Below, in pieces: positions 33,550-41,992 of a stretch of 64,000 nt of DNA. The stretch is from Herbaspirillum sp. DW155. GTDB lineage: Bacteria > Pseudomonadota > Gammaproteobacteria > Burkholderiales > Burkholderiaceae_D. Both the position numbers and the translations under genes were made by a program. Location of the stretch: assembly GCF_037076565.1 (NCBI RefSeq), contig NZ_AP029028.1:5208001-5272000 (forward strand), read 5' to 3'. The notes under the pieces are model-generated. The model did not search any database. It was not told where the DNA came from and saw only the letters and a program-made list of their open reading frames with translations. Position 1 is the first letter of the stretch. The number at the start of each line of letters is the position of its first letter.

Positions 33550-34437
33550 ATGCACACACGTTTTACCGGAGTCTGGATCCCCATCGTCACGCCGTTCCTG
33601 GCGGGCGACGCGGCCAGCATCGACCACCCTGCACTGGCGCGGCTGGCGCAACATCTGGCCGGACAAGGCATCAGCGGACTGGTCGTCGGCGCCACCACGG
33701 GCGAGGGCATCCTGCTGCAGCCAGGTGAACAGGAAGCCTTGCTGGCGACCCTGCGCGCTGTGGTCCCGCAGCTGCCGCTGGTGATGGGCTTGTCGAGCGC
33801 ATCCACGCACGAAGCGGTACTGCGCGCACGCGCGCTGTCATCGCTGCAGCCTGATGGGCTGTTGGTGACGCCACCGCTTTACGTACGGCCATCCCAAGAA
33901 GGTATCCGTCGCCATGTGGAAGCGGTCACGGAGAGTGCGGACCTGCCGGTGCTGGTCTACAACATCCCCTATCGCACCGGCTGCCAGGTCGAGCTGGAGA
34001 CGCTGCAACAACTGGCGCAGGATGCGCGCGTGGTCGGTCTCAAGGAATGCGGCGGCAGCCAGGAGCGGATGCAGCGCCTGGTCAACGAGACCCCGCTGCG
34101 CATCCTCTCGGGCGATGACGCGCAGAATTTCATGGCCCTGTGCCTGGGTGCACACGGCGTCATCGCCGCCTCGGCGCACGTGATGCCGCGCTGGCATGTG
34201 CTGATGCAGGCGCTGATCGGCAACAACCAATGGCTGCAGGCCAGGTACATCGCCGACGTGTTGCAACCGGTGATCCGCGATCTGTTTGCCGAACCCAGCC
34301 CGGCACCGCTGAAGGCCCTGCTGCACGCCGATGGCTGGTGCGCGCCAGAGGTCCGCCTGCCCTTCCTGCCGGTCAGCGCGGGCTTGCACGCGCGTCTGAT
34401 GACGCAGCGGCAGGCGCTGCTGTCGCATGCTTTCTGA
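33550..34437 (+). CDS. Dihydrodipicolinate synthase (DapA)-family aldolase/dehydratase
   Basis: The TIM-barrel lyase has 295 residues. VGATTGEGILL is the substrate carboxylate-binding loop, LVYNIPYRTG carries the active-site Tyr, and VVGLKECGG carries the Schiff-base Lys. The family includes DapA, N-acetylneuraminate lyase and sugar-acid aldolases. Its place beside a hexuronate-type carrier and uronate dehydrogenase argues for a sugar-acid role rather than lysine synthesis. It does not resemble KdgD closely, so no symbol is given. GAGGTACAC precedes the ATG, and the GST gene follows 24 bases later. Confidence 0.88.
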   Translation: MHTRFTGVWIPIVTPFLAGDAASIDHPALARLAQHLAGQGISGLVVGATTGEGILLQPGEQEALLATLRAVVPQLPLVMGLSSASTHEAVLRARALSSLQPDGLLVTPPLYVRPSQEGIRRHVEAVTESADLPVLVYNIPYRTGCQVELETLQQLAQDARVVGLKECGGSQERMQRLVNETPLRILSGDDAQNFMALCLGAHGVIAASAHVMPRWHVLMQALIGNNQWLQARYIADVLQPVIRDLFAEPSPAPLKALLHADGWCAPEVRLPFLPVSAGLHARLMTQRQALLSHAF

Positions 34438-34461
34438 ACACTGCTCTCAAGGAGAAACTCC

Positions 34462-35100
34462 ATGTCATCCGCCCTGCCCCTGCAACTCCACGTCGACGCC
34501 CAATACGCCAGCCCCTACGCGATGTCGGTCTTCGTCACCCTGCGCGAGAAGGGCTTGCCCTTCGCGCTGCACACGGTCGATCTGGACGCCGCCGCCCATC
34601 ACGATCCCGCCTATGCCGCGCTGTCCCTGACGGCGCGCGTGCCGACCTTGCAGCATGGCGACCTGGCGCTGTCCGAATCCTCGGCCATTACCGAATATCT
34701 GGAAGAGGTCTTCGGCGGGCCGCCGGCCTATCCCGCCCATCTCCCCTCACGCGCACGCGCGCGCCAGGTGCAGGCCTGGTTGCGCAGCGACCTGCTGCCC
34801 ATTCGCGAAGAGCGCAATACGCAAGTGCTGTTTTATGGCGTGCGCAAGCCGCCCCTGTCCGCACAGGCTGAGGCCGCAGCGCAACGACTGTTCCGCTTCG
34901 CCGAAGCGCTGCTGCCGCAAGGAGCGGACCACCTCTTCGGCCAGTGGAGCATCGCCGATACCGACCTGGCGCTGATGATCAATCGCCTGGCCCTGCACGG
35001 CGACCCTGTGCCGCCGCGTCTGGCTGCTTATGCCAGGGCACAATGGCAGCGGCCCTCGGTGCAGGAGTGGGTGGGAATGCAGCGTCCACCGCTGCGCTGA
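34462..35100 (+). CDS. yfcF: Glutathione S-transferase, YfcF-like
   Basis: The product has 212 residues. It matches Escherichia coli YfcF as I recall it in several long stretches: ELSESSAIAEYLE (here LALSESSAITEYLEEVF), ARARQVQAWLRSDLLPIREE, and WSIADTDLALMINRLALHGD. YfcF has glutathione transferase and peroxidase activity and is linked to oxidative-stress protection. TCAAGGAGAAACTCC precedes the ATG. It is probably co-transcribed with the DapA-like gene upstream (24-base gap). Whether it takes part in that pathway or is merely carried along is unclear. Confidence 0.88.
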   Translation: MSSALPLQLHVDAQYASPYAMSVFVTLREKGLPFALHTVDLDAAAHHDPAYAALSLTARVPTLQHGDLALSESSAITEYLEEVFGGPPAYPAHLPSRARARQVQAWLRSDLLPIREERNTQVLFYGVRKPPLSAQAEAAAQRLFRFAEALLPQGADHLFGQWSIADTDLALMINRLALHGDPVPPRLAAYARAQWQRPSVQEWVGMQRPPLR

Positions 35101-35101
35101 A

Positions 35102-35125
35102 GCAATGAGGCAATGAGGCAATGAA
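35102..35125. repeat. 8-bp tandem repeat, three copies
   Basis: GCAATGAG repeats three times (35102-35109, 35110-35117, 35118-35125, the last ending in A) directly after the YfcF stop and before a terminator stem. It looks like slippage-generated DNA with no assigned function. Confidence 0.8.
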
Positions 35126-35153
35126 AAAAGGGCGGCGTCTGACGACGCCGCCC
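35124..35153 (-). terminator. Terminator of the hexuronate-type MFS gene
   Basis: A 10-bp perfect GC stem (35130-35139 with 35144-35153) has a 4-base loop and is followed on the minus strand by six T. It lies 25 bases after the MFS stop. Confidence 0.9.
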
Positions 35154-35178
35154 CTTCACCTCAAGACCGTTACGTCAC

Positions 35179-36435
35179 TCAGGCAATCGCATCCGGACGC
35201 GGACGCGCAATCGCGAACACCACCGCCACTGCCACCAGGTCAAACGCGGCCAGCAGCACGAACAAGGGGCCATAGCCAATCTGTGTAACGAGGATGCCGA
35301 AGAGCAGCGTGAACAGCGTCGCGCCCAGATAACCGCTCATGCCGGTCAGGCCCGTGGCGGTGGCCACCTGATTCTTGGTGAAGACATCAGAGGTAATCGA
35401 ATACAGCGCGCCCGACAAAGTTTGGTGCGCAAAGCCACCGATGGAGAGCAAGGCGATGGCCACATACGGACTATCGACGAAGCCCACGCAGGCCGGCCCG
35501 ATCATGGCAAGACTGCCCACCAGCATCACCAGCTTGCGCGAGGTGAACAGCGACACGTTCAGGTGCTTGTGGAAGAACGGGCTCAGGTAGCCGCCCAGCA
35601 CGCAACCGATGTCCGCCGCCAGGAAAGGCAGCCAGGCGAACATGGCGATTTCCTTGATGTTCATGTGGCGCTCGGTGGCCATGTACAGCGGAATCCAGGC
35701 ATTGAAGGTCTGCCACGCCGGTTCCGACAGGAAGCGCGGGATGGCGATCGACCAGAAGTTCTGGCTGCGCACGATCTTGGTCCAGCTTTCGCGCACGACT
35801 TTTTCAGGCGTCTTTTCCTGACCGCCCAGGATGTAGGCGCGCTCTTCCGGCGAAAGCAGCTTCTGGTCGCGCGGGCTCTTGTAGAAAAACATCCACAGGA
35901 AGAACCACAACACGCCCAGCACGCCCACCACCACGAAGGACATCTTCCAGCCGCCATGCAGGATGGTCCATACCACCAGCGGCGGTGCGCACAGCGCGCC
36001 GATGGACGAGCCGATGTTGAACCAGCCAATGGCCACCGACCGTTCCTTGGCCGGGAACCATTCGGTGGAGGCCTTCACGCCGCCGGGAATACCCGCCGCT
36101 TCGGTCATGCCCAGCAAGGCGCGGAAGAACGCCAGGCTCTGCCAGCCGGTCGCCAGTGCGGCCGCTGCACAGACCAGCGACCAGGCCAGGGCGAAGATGC
36201 CGAAGCCGATCTTGGTGCCGACGGCATCGAGAATGTAGCCGGCCACCGGCTGCATGACCGCATAGCAGATCTGCCATGCCACCACGATGTAGGAGTACTG
36301 CTGGGTACTCATGTCCAGCTCTTTCATCATGGTGGGGGCGGCCACCGACAAGGTGTTGCGGGCCAGGTAATTGACGATCAGGGCCAGGGTGACCAGCGTC
36401 ACCATGTACCAGCGGATTCCTCTTACGTACTTCAT
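35179..36435 (-). CDS. MFS transporter, hexuronate/anion:cation symporter type
   Basis: The carrier has 418 residues and 12 transmembrane helices. NYLARNTLSVAAPTMMKELD, GMTEAAGIPGGVKASTEWF and FWSIAIPRFLSEPAWQTFN mark the ExuT-like anion:cation symporter family. It is a close paralogue of the carrier at 19514-20800. TTTTGGAGACGCC precedes the ATG at 36435. Two palindromes lie in the gap between it and the divergent FadR-type regulator; one of them recurs before uronate dehydrogenase, so hexuronate or aldarate uptake is the likely job. Confidence 0.9.
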   Translation of the reverse strand: MKYVRGIRWYMVTLVTLALIVNYLARNTLSVAAPTMMKELDMSTQQYSYIVVAWQICYAVMQPVAGYILDAVGTKIGFGIFALAWSLVCAAAALATGWQSLAFFRALLGMTEAAGIPGGVKASTEWFPAKERSVAIGWFNIGSSIGALCAPPLVVWTILHGGWKMSFVVVGVLGVLWFFLWMFFYKSPRDQKLLSPEERAYILGGQEKTPEKVVRESWTKIVRSQNFWSIAIPRFLSEPAWQTFNAWIPLYMATERHMNIKEIAMFAWLPFLAADIGCVLGGYLSPFFHKHLNVSLFTSRKLVMLVGSLAMIGPACVGFVDSPYVAIALLSIGGFAHQTLSGALYSITSDVFTKNQVATATGLTGMSGYLGATLFTLLFGILVTQIGYGPLFVLLAAFDLVAVAVVFAIARPRPDAIA

Positions 36436-36636
36436 GGCGTCTCCAAAAGGATTGTTCTTCAAAGGGCAGGCGTTGCACGGCCCCCTCGCCTCTGCGGCCC
36501 TGAGTGCGCGCCCGCTCTCGCGGTGGATGGCGCGCAACGACAGGCCAGGACGGCGCGGGAGCCGTCCGGGTTCAGGCAGGTGGGAAATGCATACCTGTCT
36601 CCGGATGAATTTTTATTGTCTTTTTTATCATTTTAT

Positions 36637-36654
36637 TTATACGATGTCGTATAA
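36637..36654. promoter_or_regulatory. Palindromic operator A of the uronate region
   Basis: TTATACGA-TG-TCGTATAA, perfect 8-bp arms, about 200 bp upstream of the MFS start and 230 bp upstream of the GntR start. It matches the site at 41975-41992 in 15 of 18 positions. The surrounding 60 bases are strongly AT-rich and probably hold the minus-strand promoter. The remainder of the 449-bp gap (36436-36884) has no gene. Confidence 0.75.
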
Positions 36655-36664
36655 GTTAAGGTGC

Positions 36665-36681
36665 AATTAGTCGGACTAATT
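36665..36681. promoter_or_regulatory. Palindrome B, FadR-type GntR operator-like
   Basis: AATTAGTC-G-GACTAATT, perfect 8-bp arms around one base, 11 bp from palindrome A. The GTCNGAC core resembles operators of FadR-type GntR proteins, and such a regulator is encoded 200 bp downstream. Confidence 0.6.
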
Positions 36682-36884
36682 CTTCATGCAGGTGGACAAC
36701 TCTAATGATCAGCGCGAAGGAAGTCAACCGAATTTGATGCAGATTCCTTCCTGGAAAGCGCATTAGCTGGCTATTTTATTGACATCAGGTGAAGGATCAC
36801 GCACACCGGGCGACAAGACTTGCACCGCAGCGTCGACTCCTTCATAGTGTCCGCAGACGAACTCATCGGCAGCAGTCATCGTAC

Positions 36885-37601
36885 ATGTCAGCACTCCATT
36901 CTCCCGAACTTCCGCGCCGCGGCAACCTCAGCCGTTCCGAACACATCTGCAAGCAGATCATCGCAGCGATCCTGCGCGGGGAATGGGGCGAGAACCGCAA
37001 GCTGCCCACCGAGGTCGAGCTGGCGCAGCGCTACGAAGCGTCGCGCACGACGGTGCGCGAAGCGCTCTCGCGCCTGCGTTCGGAAGGGATAGTGGTGTCG
37101 CGCCGGGGCTCGGGCAACTACGTGCAGCGCCTGCCGGTCCTGCAGAGCAGCGCGCCGGCGCAGATTGCCAGCATCCATGACGTGGAGCGCTATTACGCCT
37201 TCCGCGAATGCGTGGAAGTGGGCGCCGCCGGCATCGCCGCCAGCGCGCGCGAGGACGATGACCTGGCCCTGATGCGCAATTGCCTGCAAGCCTTGCGGCG
37301 GGCGCAACTGAACGGCCAGACCGGCGTGGACGAAGACCTGGCCCTGCACATGGCCATTGCGCGGGCCACCCGCAATCCCTTCTTCATCTCCACCATCGAA
37401 CATGCCCTGGGTCCGATCCGCCAGTGCATGGAACTGGCGCAGAACCTTGGCTCGCCCCAGGAGGCCGAGCGCATCCAGATCATCGACGATGAACACCAGG
37501 CCATCATCGATGCCATCGCGGCAGGATCGGCCCCGCGCGCCGAGGCGGCCATGCGGGCGCACATCGGCCATGCGCGGCAGCGCATCTTCGAGGGCGGCTA
37601 A
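36885..37601 (+). CDS. GntR-family regulator, FadR/FCD subfamily
   Basis: The protein has 238 residues. The winged helix lies at about 15-80 with LPTEVELAQRYEASRTTVRE and GIVVSRRGSGNYV. The FCD helical effector domain (about 95-235) has the metal/acid-binding pattern: Asp/His around DEDLALHMAIARATRNPFF, and EHQAIIDAIAAG near the end. FCD regulators commonly sense sugar acids or other carboxylates. The ATG at 36885 is chosen for domain fit; no strong ribosome binding site is seen. It is divergent from the hexuronate-type MFS gene and is the likely reader of operators A and B. Confidence 0.9.
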   Translation: MSALHSPELPRRGNLSRSEHICKQIIAAILRGEWGENRKLPTEVELAQRYEASRTTVREALSRLRSEGIVVSRRGSGNYVQRLPVLQSSAPAQIASIHDVERYYAFRECVEVGAAGIAASAREDDDLALMRNCLQALRRAQLNGQTGVDEDLALHMAIARATRNPFFISTIEHALGPIRQCMELAQNLGSPQEAERIQIIDDEHQAIIDAIAAGSAPRAEAAMRAHIGHARQRIFEGG

Positions 37602-37627
37602 CAACGACGGCGACGCATGAAACAACA

Positions 37628-37653
37628 ACGCCGGGCCATGCCGGGCCCGGCGT
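37628..37653 (-). terminator. Possible terminator of the uronate dehydrogenase-ABC operon
   Basis: A 10-bp GC stem (37628-37637 with 37644-37653) lies 22 bases after the binding-protein stop. On the minus strand TGTTGTTTC follows, so the T-tract is broken. Confidence 0.5.
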
Positions 37654-37674
37654 CCTTGTCCGGCCGACAGTCGC

Positions 37675-38478
37675 TTATGCGGGGTTCTGCACCGAGGCCG
37701 GCAGATCGCGGCCGTGATACTTCTTGTAGATGGCATTGAGCTTGCCATTCTTCATGTTGGTCTTGACCCAGCCATCGATCCATTCCTTCAGGCGCGGCTG
37801 GTTCTTGTTGATGGCGATACCGAGATCAAAGGCCTTCTGTTCGAATTTCATTTCCAGGTTCTTGCCCGGCGCTTTCTTCTGCATCTCCTGCAGGTTGGAA
37901 GGCGTGCTGGAGAAGACTTCCACCTGGCCCGTCACCATCGAGGTGATCAGGGTCGCATCATCTTCATAACGCATGATCTCGGCGCCCTTGGCGTTCTGCG
38001 TGGTCAGCGTATCGTTGGGCGTGGCACGGGTGACGCCGATGCGCTTGCCGTTGAGGTCGGCGTAATCCTTGATGGCCATGCTCTTGGGTGCACCGATGAT
38101 GAGGCTGATGACCGCATAGGGTGTGGAGAAATCGATGACCTTCAGGCGCTCCGGCGTGATCGACAGCGAACCCACGACGATATCGGCGCGGTTGGCCTGC
38201 AAGGTCGGCACGCGCGCGGAATTGGCCACCGGCATCAGGTCAAGCTGCACGCCCAGGTCTTGTGCCAGCAGGCGCGCAGCCTCGACGTCGGAACCGGCCG
38301 CTTGCAGCTTCTCGTCGCTGTAGCCGAACAGCGGCGTGCTGGAGGTGGTGGCGATGCGGATCTTGCCGGCCTTCCTGATATCGTCCAGCTGATCGGCCAG
38401 GGCAGCGTGGGCGCTCAGGCCCAGGATCAGGGCGGCGAGGGCCGTGCGCGCGAGGAGGCGCGATTTGGTTTTTTGCAT
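37675..38478 (-). CDS. ABC transporter periplasmic substrate-binding protein (family 3)
   Basis: The protein has 267 residues and a signal peptide (about 1-28, ending HAALA). The mature part follows the solute-binding family 3 plan: KIRIATTSSTPLFGYSDEKL, ARVPTLQANRADIVVGSLSI, and TPERLKVIDFSTPYAVISLI. That family normally binds polar amino acids or opines. It is the last gene of an operon that starts with uronate dehydrogenase and includes two permeases and an ATPase, so the ligand could be an acidic sugar or an amino-acid derivative. The usual Arg/Asp pair for alpha-amino acids was not clearly located. Confidence 0.9.
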   Translation of the reverse strand: MQKTKSRLLARTALAALILGLSAHAALADQLDDIRKAGKIRIATTSSTPLFGYSDEKLQAAGSDVEAARLLAQDLGVQLDLMPVANSARVPTLQANRADIVVGSLSITPERLKVIDFSTPYAVISLIIGAPKSMAIKDYADLNGKRIGVTRATPNDTLTTQNAKGAEIMRYEDDATLITSMVTGQVEVFSSTPSNLQEMQKKAPGKNLEMKFEQKAFDLGIAINKNQPRLKEWIDGWVKTNMKNGKLNAIYKKYHGRDLPASVQNPA

Positions 38479-38529
38479 CTTTTGTCTCCGTTATTTTATG
38501 AACAGGTCGTACAGGGAACAGCGTTTGCG

Positions 38530-39324
38530 CTACAGGTCGGCGGCCAGAAAGGCTTGTAGTTCGGGGGTGTGCGGGTGGTCCAGCATGTCGCCGGGGCCGA
38601 CTTCCCAGACCCGGCCCTGATGCATGTAGATGATGCGATCGGCCACCCGCTTGGCGAAGTTCATCTCATGCGTCACCAGCAGCATGGTCATGCCATTGGC
38701 GGCCAGGTCTTCCATCACGCGCAGCACTTCGCCGGTCAGCTGCGGGTCCAGCGCCGAGGTCACTTCATCGAACAGCATCACCTTGGGCGCCATCGCCAGC
38801 GAACGGGCAATCGCCACGCGCTGCTGCTGGCCACCCGAGAGCTGCTCCGGATAGGCGCTGGCCTTCTCGTCCAGCCCCACCTGTGCCAGCGCCGCCAGGG
38901 CCACGCGGCGGGCCTCGGCCTTGTCCTGCTGCTTGACGTGGCGCAGCGCCAGCATGACGTTTTCCAGCACGTTCAGATGCGGGAACAGGTTGTAGCTCTG
39001 GAACACGATACCGACCTCGCGCCGCAGTCGGTGCAGATCCACCTGCGGATCATCGACGCGGATGCCGGCCACCTCGATGCTGCCCGAATCGATGGTCTCG
39101 AGCCGGTCGATACAGCGCAGCGCGGTGGACTTGCCCGAGCCGGAAGCGCCGATGATGGCGATCATCTCGCCGCGCGCCACCTCGAAGGACACCCCCTTCA
39201 AGACCTGGTTGTCGCCGAAGCTCTTGTAGACCTGATCGAGCCTGACGATGATGGGCTGCGCCTCCTGGGCGGGCGCGACCGGGCGCAGATGTGGCAGGGC
39301 TTCGGTTTTAGCGATGGCTGACAT
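38530..39324 (-). CDS. ABC transporter ATP-binding protein (GlnQ-like)
   Basis: The ATPase has 264 residues. Walker A is [15 protein letters not shown], the Q-loop lies in [20 protein letters not shown], the signature is [17 protein letters not shown], Walker B is [13 protein letters not shown], and the H-loop is LVTHEMNF. It belongs to the polar-amino-acid uptake family and energises the two adjacent permeases from the cytoplasm. Its start overlaps the permease stop by 17 bases. The N-terminal extension of about 25 residues before [13 protein letters not shown] is longer than in GlnQ. Confidence 0.93.
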   Translation of the reverse strand: MSAIAKTEALPHLRPVAPAQEAQPIIVRLDQVYKSFGDNQVLKGVSFEVARGEMIAIIGASGSGKSTALRCIDRLETIDSGSIEVAGIRVDDPQVDLHRLRREVGIVFQSYNLFPHLNVLENVMLALRHVKQQDKAEARRVALAALAQVGLDEKASAYPEQLSGGQQQRVAIARSLAMAPKVMLFDEVTSALDPQLTGEVLRVMEDLAANGMTMLLVTHEMNFAKRVADRIIYMHQGRVWEVGPGDMLDHPHTPELQAFLAADL

Positions 39325-39961
39325 TGAGTTTTCTCTCCATGGATGCGCTCCAGCGCGACAAGGGATAGCAGAGCAGGAAATAGAAAGTGCCCACCAGCAG
39401 GAACACCAGGAAGGGCTGGAAGATGGAGTTGTTGATGATCTGCCCGGCCCGGGTCAGCTCGACAAAGCCGATCACCGAGGCCAGCGACGTCAGCTTGATC
39501 AGCTGCACCAGAAAGCCGATGGTCGGCGGCAGCGACAGCCGCATGGCCTGCGGGATGATGACCAGGCGCAGCGTCTGCCAGCGCGTCAGCGACAGGCATT
39601 CGGATGCCTCCCACTGCGGACGCGGCATGGCTTGCACGCAGCCGCGCCAGATGTCACCCAGGTAGGCGCTGGTATAGATCATCATCGCCAGCCCGGCTGC
39701 CACCAGCGCCGGCAGCACCAACCCATATACCGACAGGCCGAAGTAGACGATGAACAGCAGGATCAGCAAGGGAATGCCCTGCACGCATTCGATGAAGAGG
39801 ATGGCCGGCCGCCGCAGCCAGGCGCGCGGCGAGATGCGCGCCAGCATCACCAGGAAGCCGCCCGCACCACCGAGCACAAAGGCCAGCGCCGAGAGCACCA
39901 GGGTCCAGCCTATCGACTGCACCATGAAGAAAAAGTAAGTCCAGCTGAAGCCGCCCATCAT
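39308..39961 (-). CDS. ABC transporter permease (HisMQ family), second subunit
   Basis: The permease has 217 residues and about five transmembrane helices. The EAA loop reads [40 protein letters not shown] opens it. Its ATG overlaps the stop of the upstream permease (ATGA at 39958-39961), showing translational coupling. With the partner permease it forms the membrane channel of the polar-amino-acid-type importer. A second ATG directly follows the first, so the start is 39961 or 39958. Confidence 0.9.
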   Translation of the reverse strand: MMGGFSWTYFFFMVQSIGWTLVLSALAFVLGGAGGFLVMLARISPRAWLRRPAILFIECVQGIPLLILLFIVYFGLSVYGLVLPALVAAGLAMMIYTSAYLGDIWRGCVQAMPRPQWEASECLSLTRWQTLRLVIIPQAMRLSLPPTIGFLVQLIKLTSLASVIGFVELTRAGQIINNSIFQPFLVFLLVGTFYFLLCYPLSRWSASMERKLNVSHR

Positions 39962-40791
39962 GATGTGCTCCCTTCGATGCGCAGCGACGCTGCCGTATGG
40001 ACCGCCACCGGTCGTGATGCGGGATGGACATAGGGCACATGCGCCAGCGGTGCCATCCCGGCCGGATCGGTCGCCGGCAGGCGCGAGACCGGACTGCGCC
40101 TGCCCTGCGCGGCAGTGCGACGCAGCGTGCGGCGGCGCTTGAAGAGGGTCTCGCCGATGGCATAGGCCACCAGCTTGACCAGCACTGCCAGCACCAGGTA
40201 CAGGGCGGCGACCACGATGTAGGTTTCCAGCGAACGGAAGGTATCGGATTGCACGGTGTTGGCGATGGCGGTCAGCTCCTCGGCCGAGATCTGCGAGGCC
40301 ATCGCCGAGGCCTGCATCATCAGCAGGAACTGGCTGGTCAGCGCCGGATAGACGCGCTCGATGGCCGGTTGCAACATCACGTGCCAGCGGATGCGCCAGA
40401 CCGGCAGGCCCAGACATTCGGCGGCCTCGATCTGCCCGCGCGGCACCGAATCGATACCGGCGCGGATGATCTCGGCGGCATACGCGGCGATGTTGATGAT
40501 CATCGCCAGTACCGCCGCCGCGAAAGTCGGCATGCGGATGCCCAGACTGGCCAGACCGAAATACAGCAGGAAAATCTGCACCAGGAATGGCGTATTGCGC
40601 ACCACCTCGATATAGCCGCTGCAGGTGCGGGCCACAAGGCGATTGGGACTGTTCTTGGCGAAGGCGACGAAGATGCCGACGGCCACACCGACGATGACCG
40701 CCAGCGTGGTCATCTTCAGCGTCAGCCAGGCGCCGTGCAGGAACACGGGCCAGTACGGCGCGAGCGGACTGAAGTCGAGAGAGAAGTTCAT
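39958..40791 (-). CDS. ABC transporter permease (HisMQ family), first subunit
   Basis: The permease has 277 residues. The hydrophobic core (about 20-225) has the EAA loop in ECLGLPVWRIRWHVMLQPAI and IEVVRNTPFLVQIFLLYFGL. A basic C-terminal extension of about 55 residues (FKRRRTLRRTAAQGRRS onward) is unusual for the family and probably cytoplasmic. MNFSLDFSPLAPYW (ATG 40791) is preferred over upstream in-frame codons. A 218-bp gap separates it from uronate dehydrogenase, so an extra promoter there is possible. Confidence 0.88.
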   Translation of the reverse strand: MNFSLDFSPLAPYWPVFLHGAWLTLKMTTLAVIVGVAVGIFVAFAKNSPNRLVARTCSGYIEVVRNTPFLVQIFLLYFGLASLGIRMPTFAAAVLAMIINIAAYAAEIIRAGIDSVPRGQIEAAECLGLPVWRIRWHVMLQPAIERVYPALTSQFLLMMQASAMASQISAEELTAIANTVQSDTFRSLETYIVVAALYLVLAVLVKLVAYAIGETLFKRRRTLRRTAAQGRRSPVSRLPATDPAGMAPLAHVPYVHPASRPVAVHTAASLRIEGSTS

Positions 40792-41009
40792 GGGCTGCCG
40801 GTCCATCAAGGTTTCAGGAAACCGGACATCGGTGCGGCGCGGGCGCGATCCTGCTGCGTGCGAGCGGCCCGGTGTGCCGGGTGCTGCCTTGCTGCGATTC
40901 AGGTCAAGCGGTTGCGTGCTGTGCTGCCATGCCGCGCGGCCGGAACTTCAGGCCGCGACGGGAATACGACGGTACTGCCGAGGGTGAAGCGAAAACTGCT
41001 GTGGATAAA

Positions 41010-41864
41010 TTAACTGGCCAGGGGATCGAAGGGCCCGGCGGCCGTGAAGGCGCCGCCTTGCAGGGTCATGACCGGATCATCGGCCGCCGGTTGCGGCTGT
41101 GCCTCCACCTTGGCGCGGAAGATTTCCGAACTGTCCTTGGGCGCATAGCCCAGGTGCGCGGCGTAGCGGTTGTCCCACCAGGTCTTGGCGTTGGCCGACA
41201 TGCCATAGACCACCGTGTGGCCCACGCCCGGGATGAACAACGCACGGCGCAGCAGTTGCTCGAAATCGTCCATGCTCATCCAGCTGGCCAGCATGCGGCG
41301 GTTGGTGGCTTCCGGGAAGATCGATCCGATGCGGATGCTCACCGTCTCCACGCCATAGCGGTCGAAATAGAACTGCGCCATGTCTTCGCCGTAGGACTTG
41401 GACAAGCCGTAGTAACCATCGGGACGCTTGATGTCATGGGCATCGATGCGCTCATCCTGGCGATAGAAACCGGTGACGTGGTTGGAGCTGGCGAAGATGA
41501 CGCGCCTGACGCCATGACGGCGCGCCGCCTCGTAGATATGGAAGACGCCCTTGATGTTGGCTTCCAGGATCTCTTCGAAGGGACGCTCCACCGACACGCC
41601 ACCCAGGTGGATGATGGCTTCGCAGCCTGCCACCATGGCATCGACCGCAGCACGGTCGGCCAGGTCGCAGCCCAGCAGTTCTTCATGCGCGGCCGCCGCA
41701 TCGACGGTCTGCATCGCGGACGCCAGATCGGCCACCCGCACGCGCTCGGCGAAAGACGCCAGGCGTGGCCGCAATTGCCGGCCCACGCCGCCGGCCGCGC
41801 CGGTCAGCAGCAGACGGGAAAAGCGGGCGGTTTGCCACGCATCGCGGTCGGTATCTGCGCTCAT
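41010..41864 (-). CDS. udh: Uronate dehydrogenase (NAD-dependent epimerase/dehydratase fold)
   Basis: The protein has 284 residues. The Rossmann motif is LLTGAAGGVGRQLRPRL, the catalytic YxxxK is YYGLSKSYGE, and family-specific stretches are ASSNHVTGFYRQDERIDA and TWWDNRYAAHLGYAPKDSSE. These fit bacterial uronate dehydrogenase, which oxidises galacturonate or glucuronate to the aldaro-lactone with NAD+. CAGGAGACAGCCCGC precedes the ATG at 41864. It heads an operon with an ABC importer and carries an upstream operator shared with the hexuronate-type MFS gene, supporting the oxidative uronate route. Confidence 0.9.
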   Translation of the reverse strand: MSADTDRDAWQTARFSRLLLTGAAGGVGRQLRPRLASFAERVRVADLASAMQTVDAAAAHEELLGCDLADRAAVDAMVAGCEAIIHLGGVSVERPFEEILEANIKGVFHIYEAARRHGVRRVIFASSNHVTGFYRQDERIDAHDIKRPDGYYGLSKSYGEDMAQFYFDRYGVETVSIRIGSIFPEATNRRMLASWMSMDDFEQLLRRALFIPGVGHTVVYGMSANAKTWWDNRYAAHLGYAPKDSSEIFRAKVEAQPQPAADDPVMTLQGGAFTAAGPFDPLAS

Positions 41865-41974
41865 GCGGGCTGTCTCCTGATGGTTGCTCATCGTTGTTGT
41901 TGTCGAATCGGGTGCTGCGTTCAAGGGCGATCATGTCGGCAACGGCGCTTACGGTCGAATGTAGCCGGTCGAGC

Positions 41975-41992
41975 TTGTACGTTGTCGTATCA
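41975..41992. promoter_or_regulatory. Operator of the uronate dehydrogenase operon
   Basis: TTGTACGT-TG-TCGTATCA: 15 of 18 bases match palindrome A at 36637-36654, with the core TACGNTGTCGTA. It lies 111 bases upstream of the udh start. A TACATT -10-like box (minus strand) lies just downstream of it. The rest of the 333-bp gap (41865-42197) has only a hairpin (42088-42109, 8-bp arms) that may weakly end the efflux operon. Confidence 0.72.

Noticed and set aside
33550..34437. Assigning kdgD (5-dehydro-4-deoxyglucarate dehydratase) to the DapA-like gene because of the uronate context
   Set aside because: The active-site stretch LVYNIPYRTG is of the DapA/NAL type and the sequence does not follow KdgD as I recall it, so no symbol was given.
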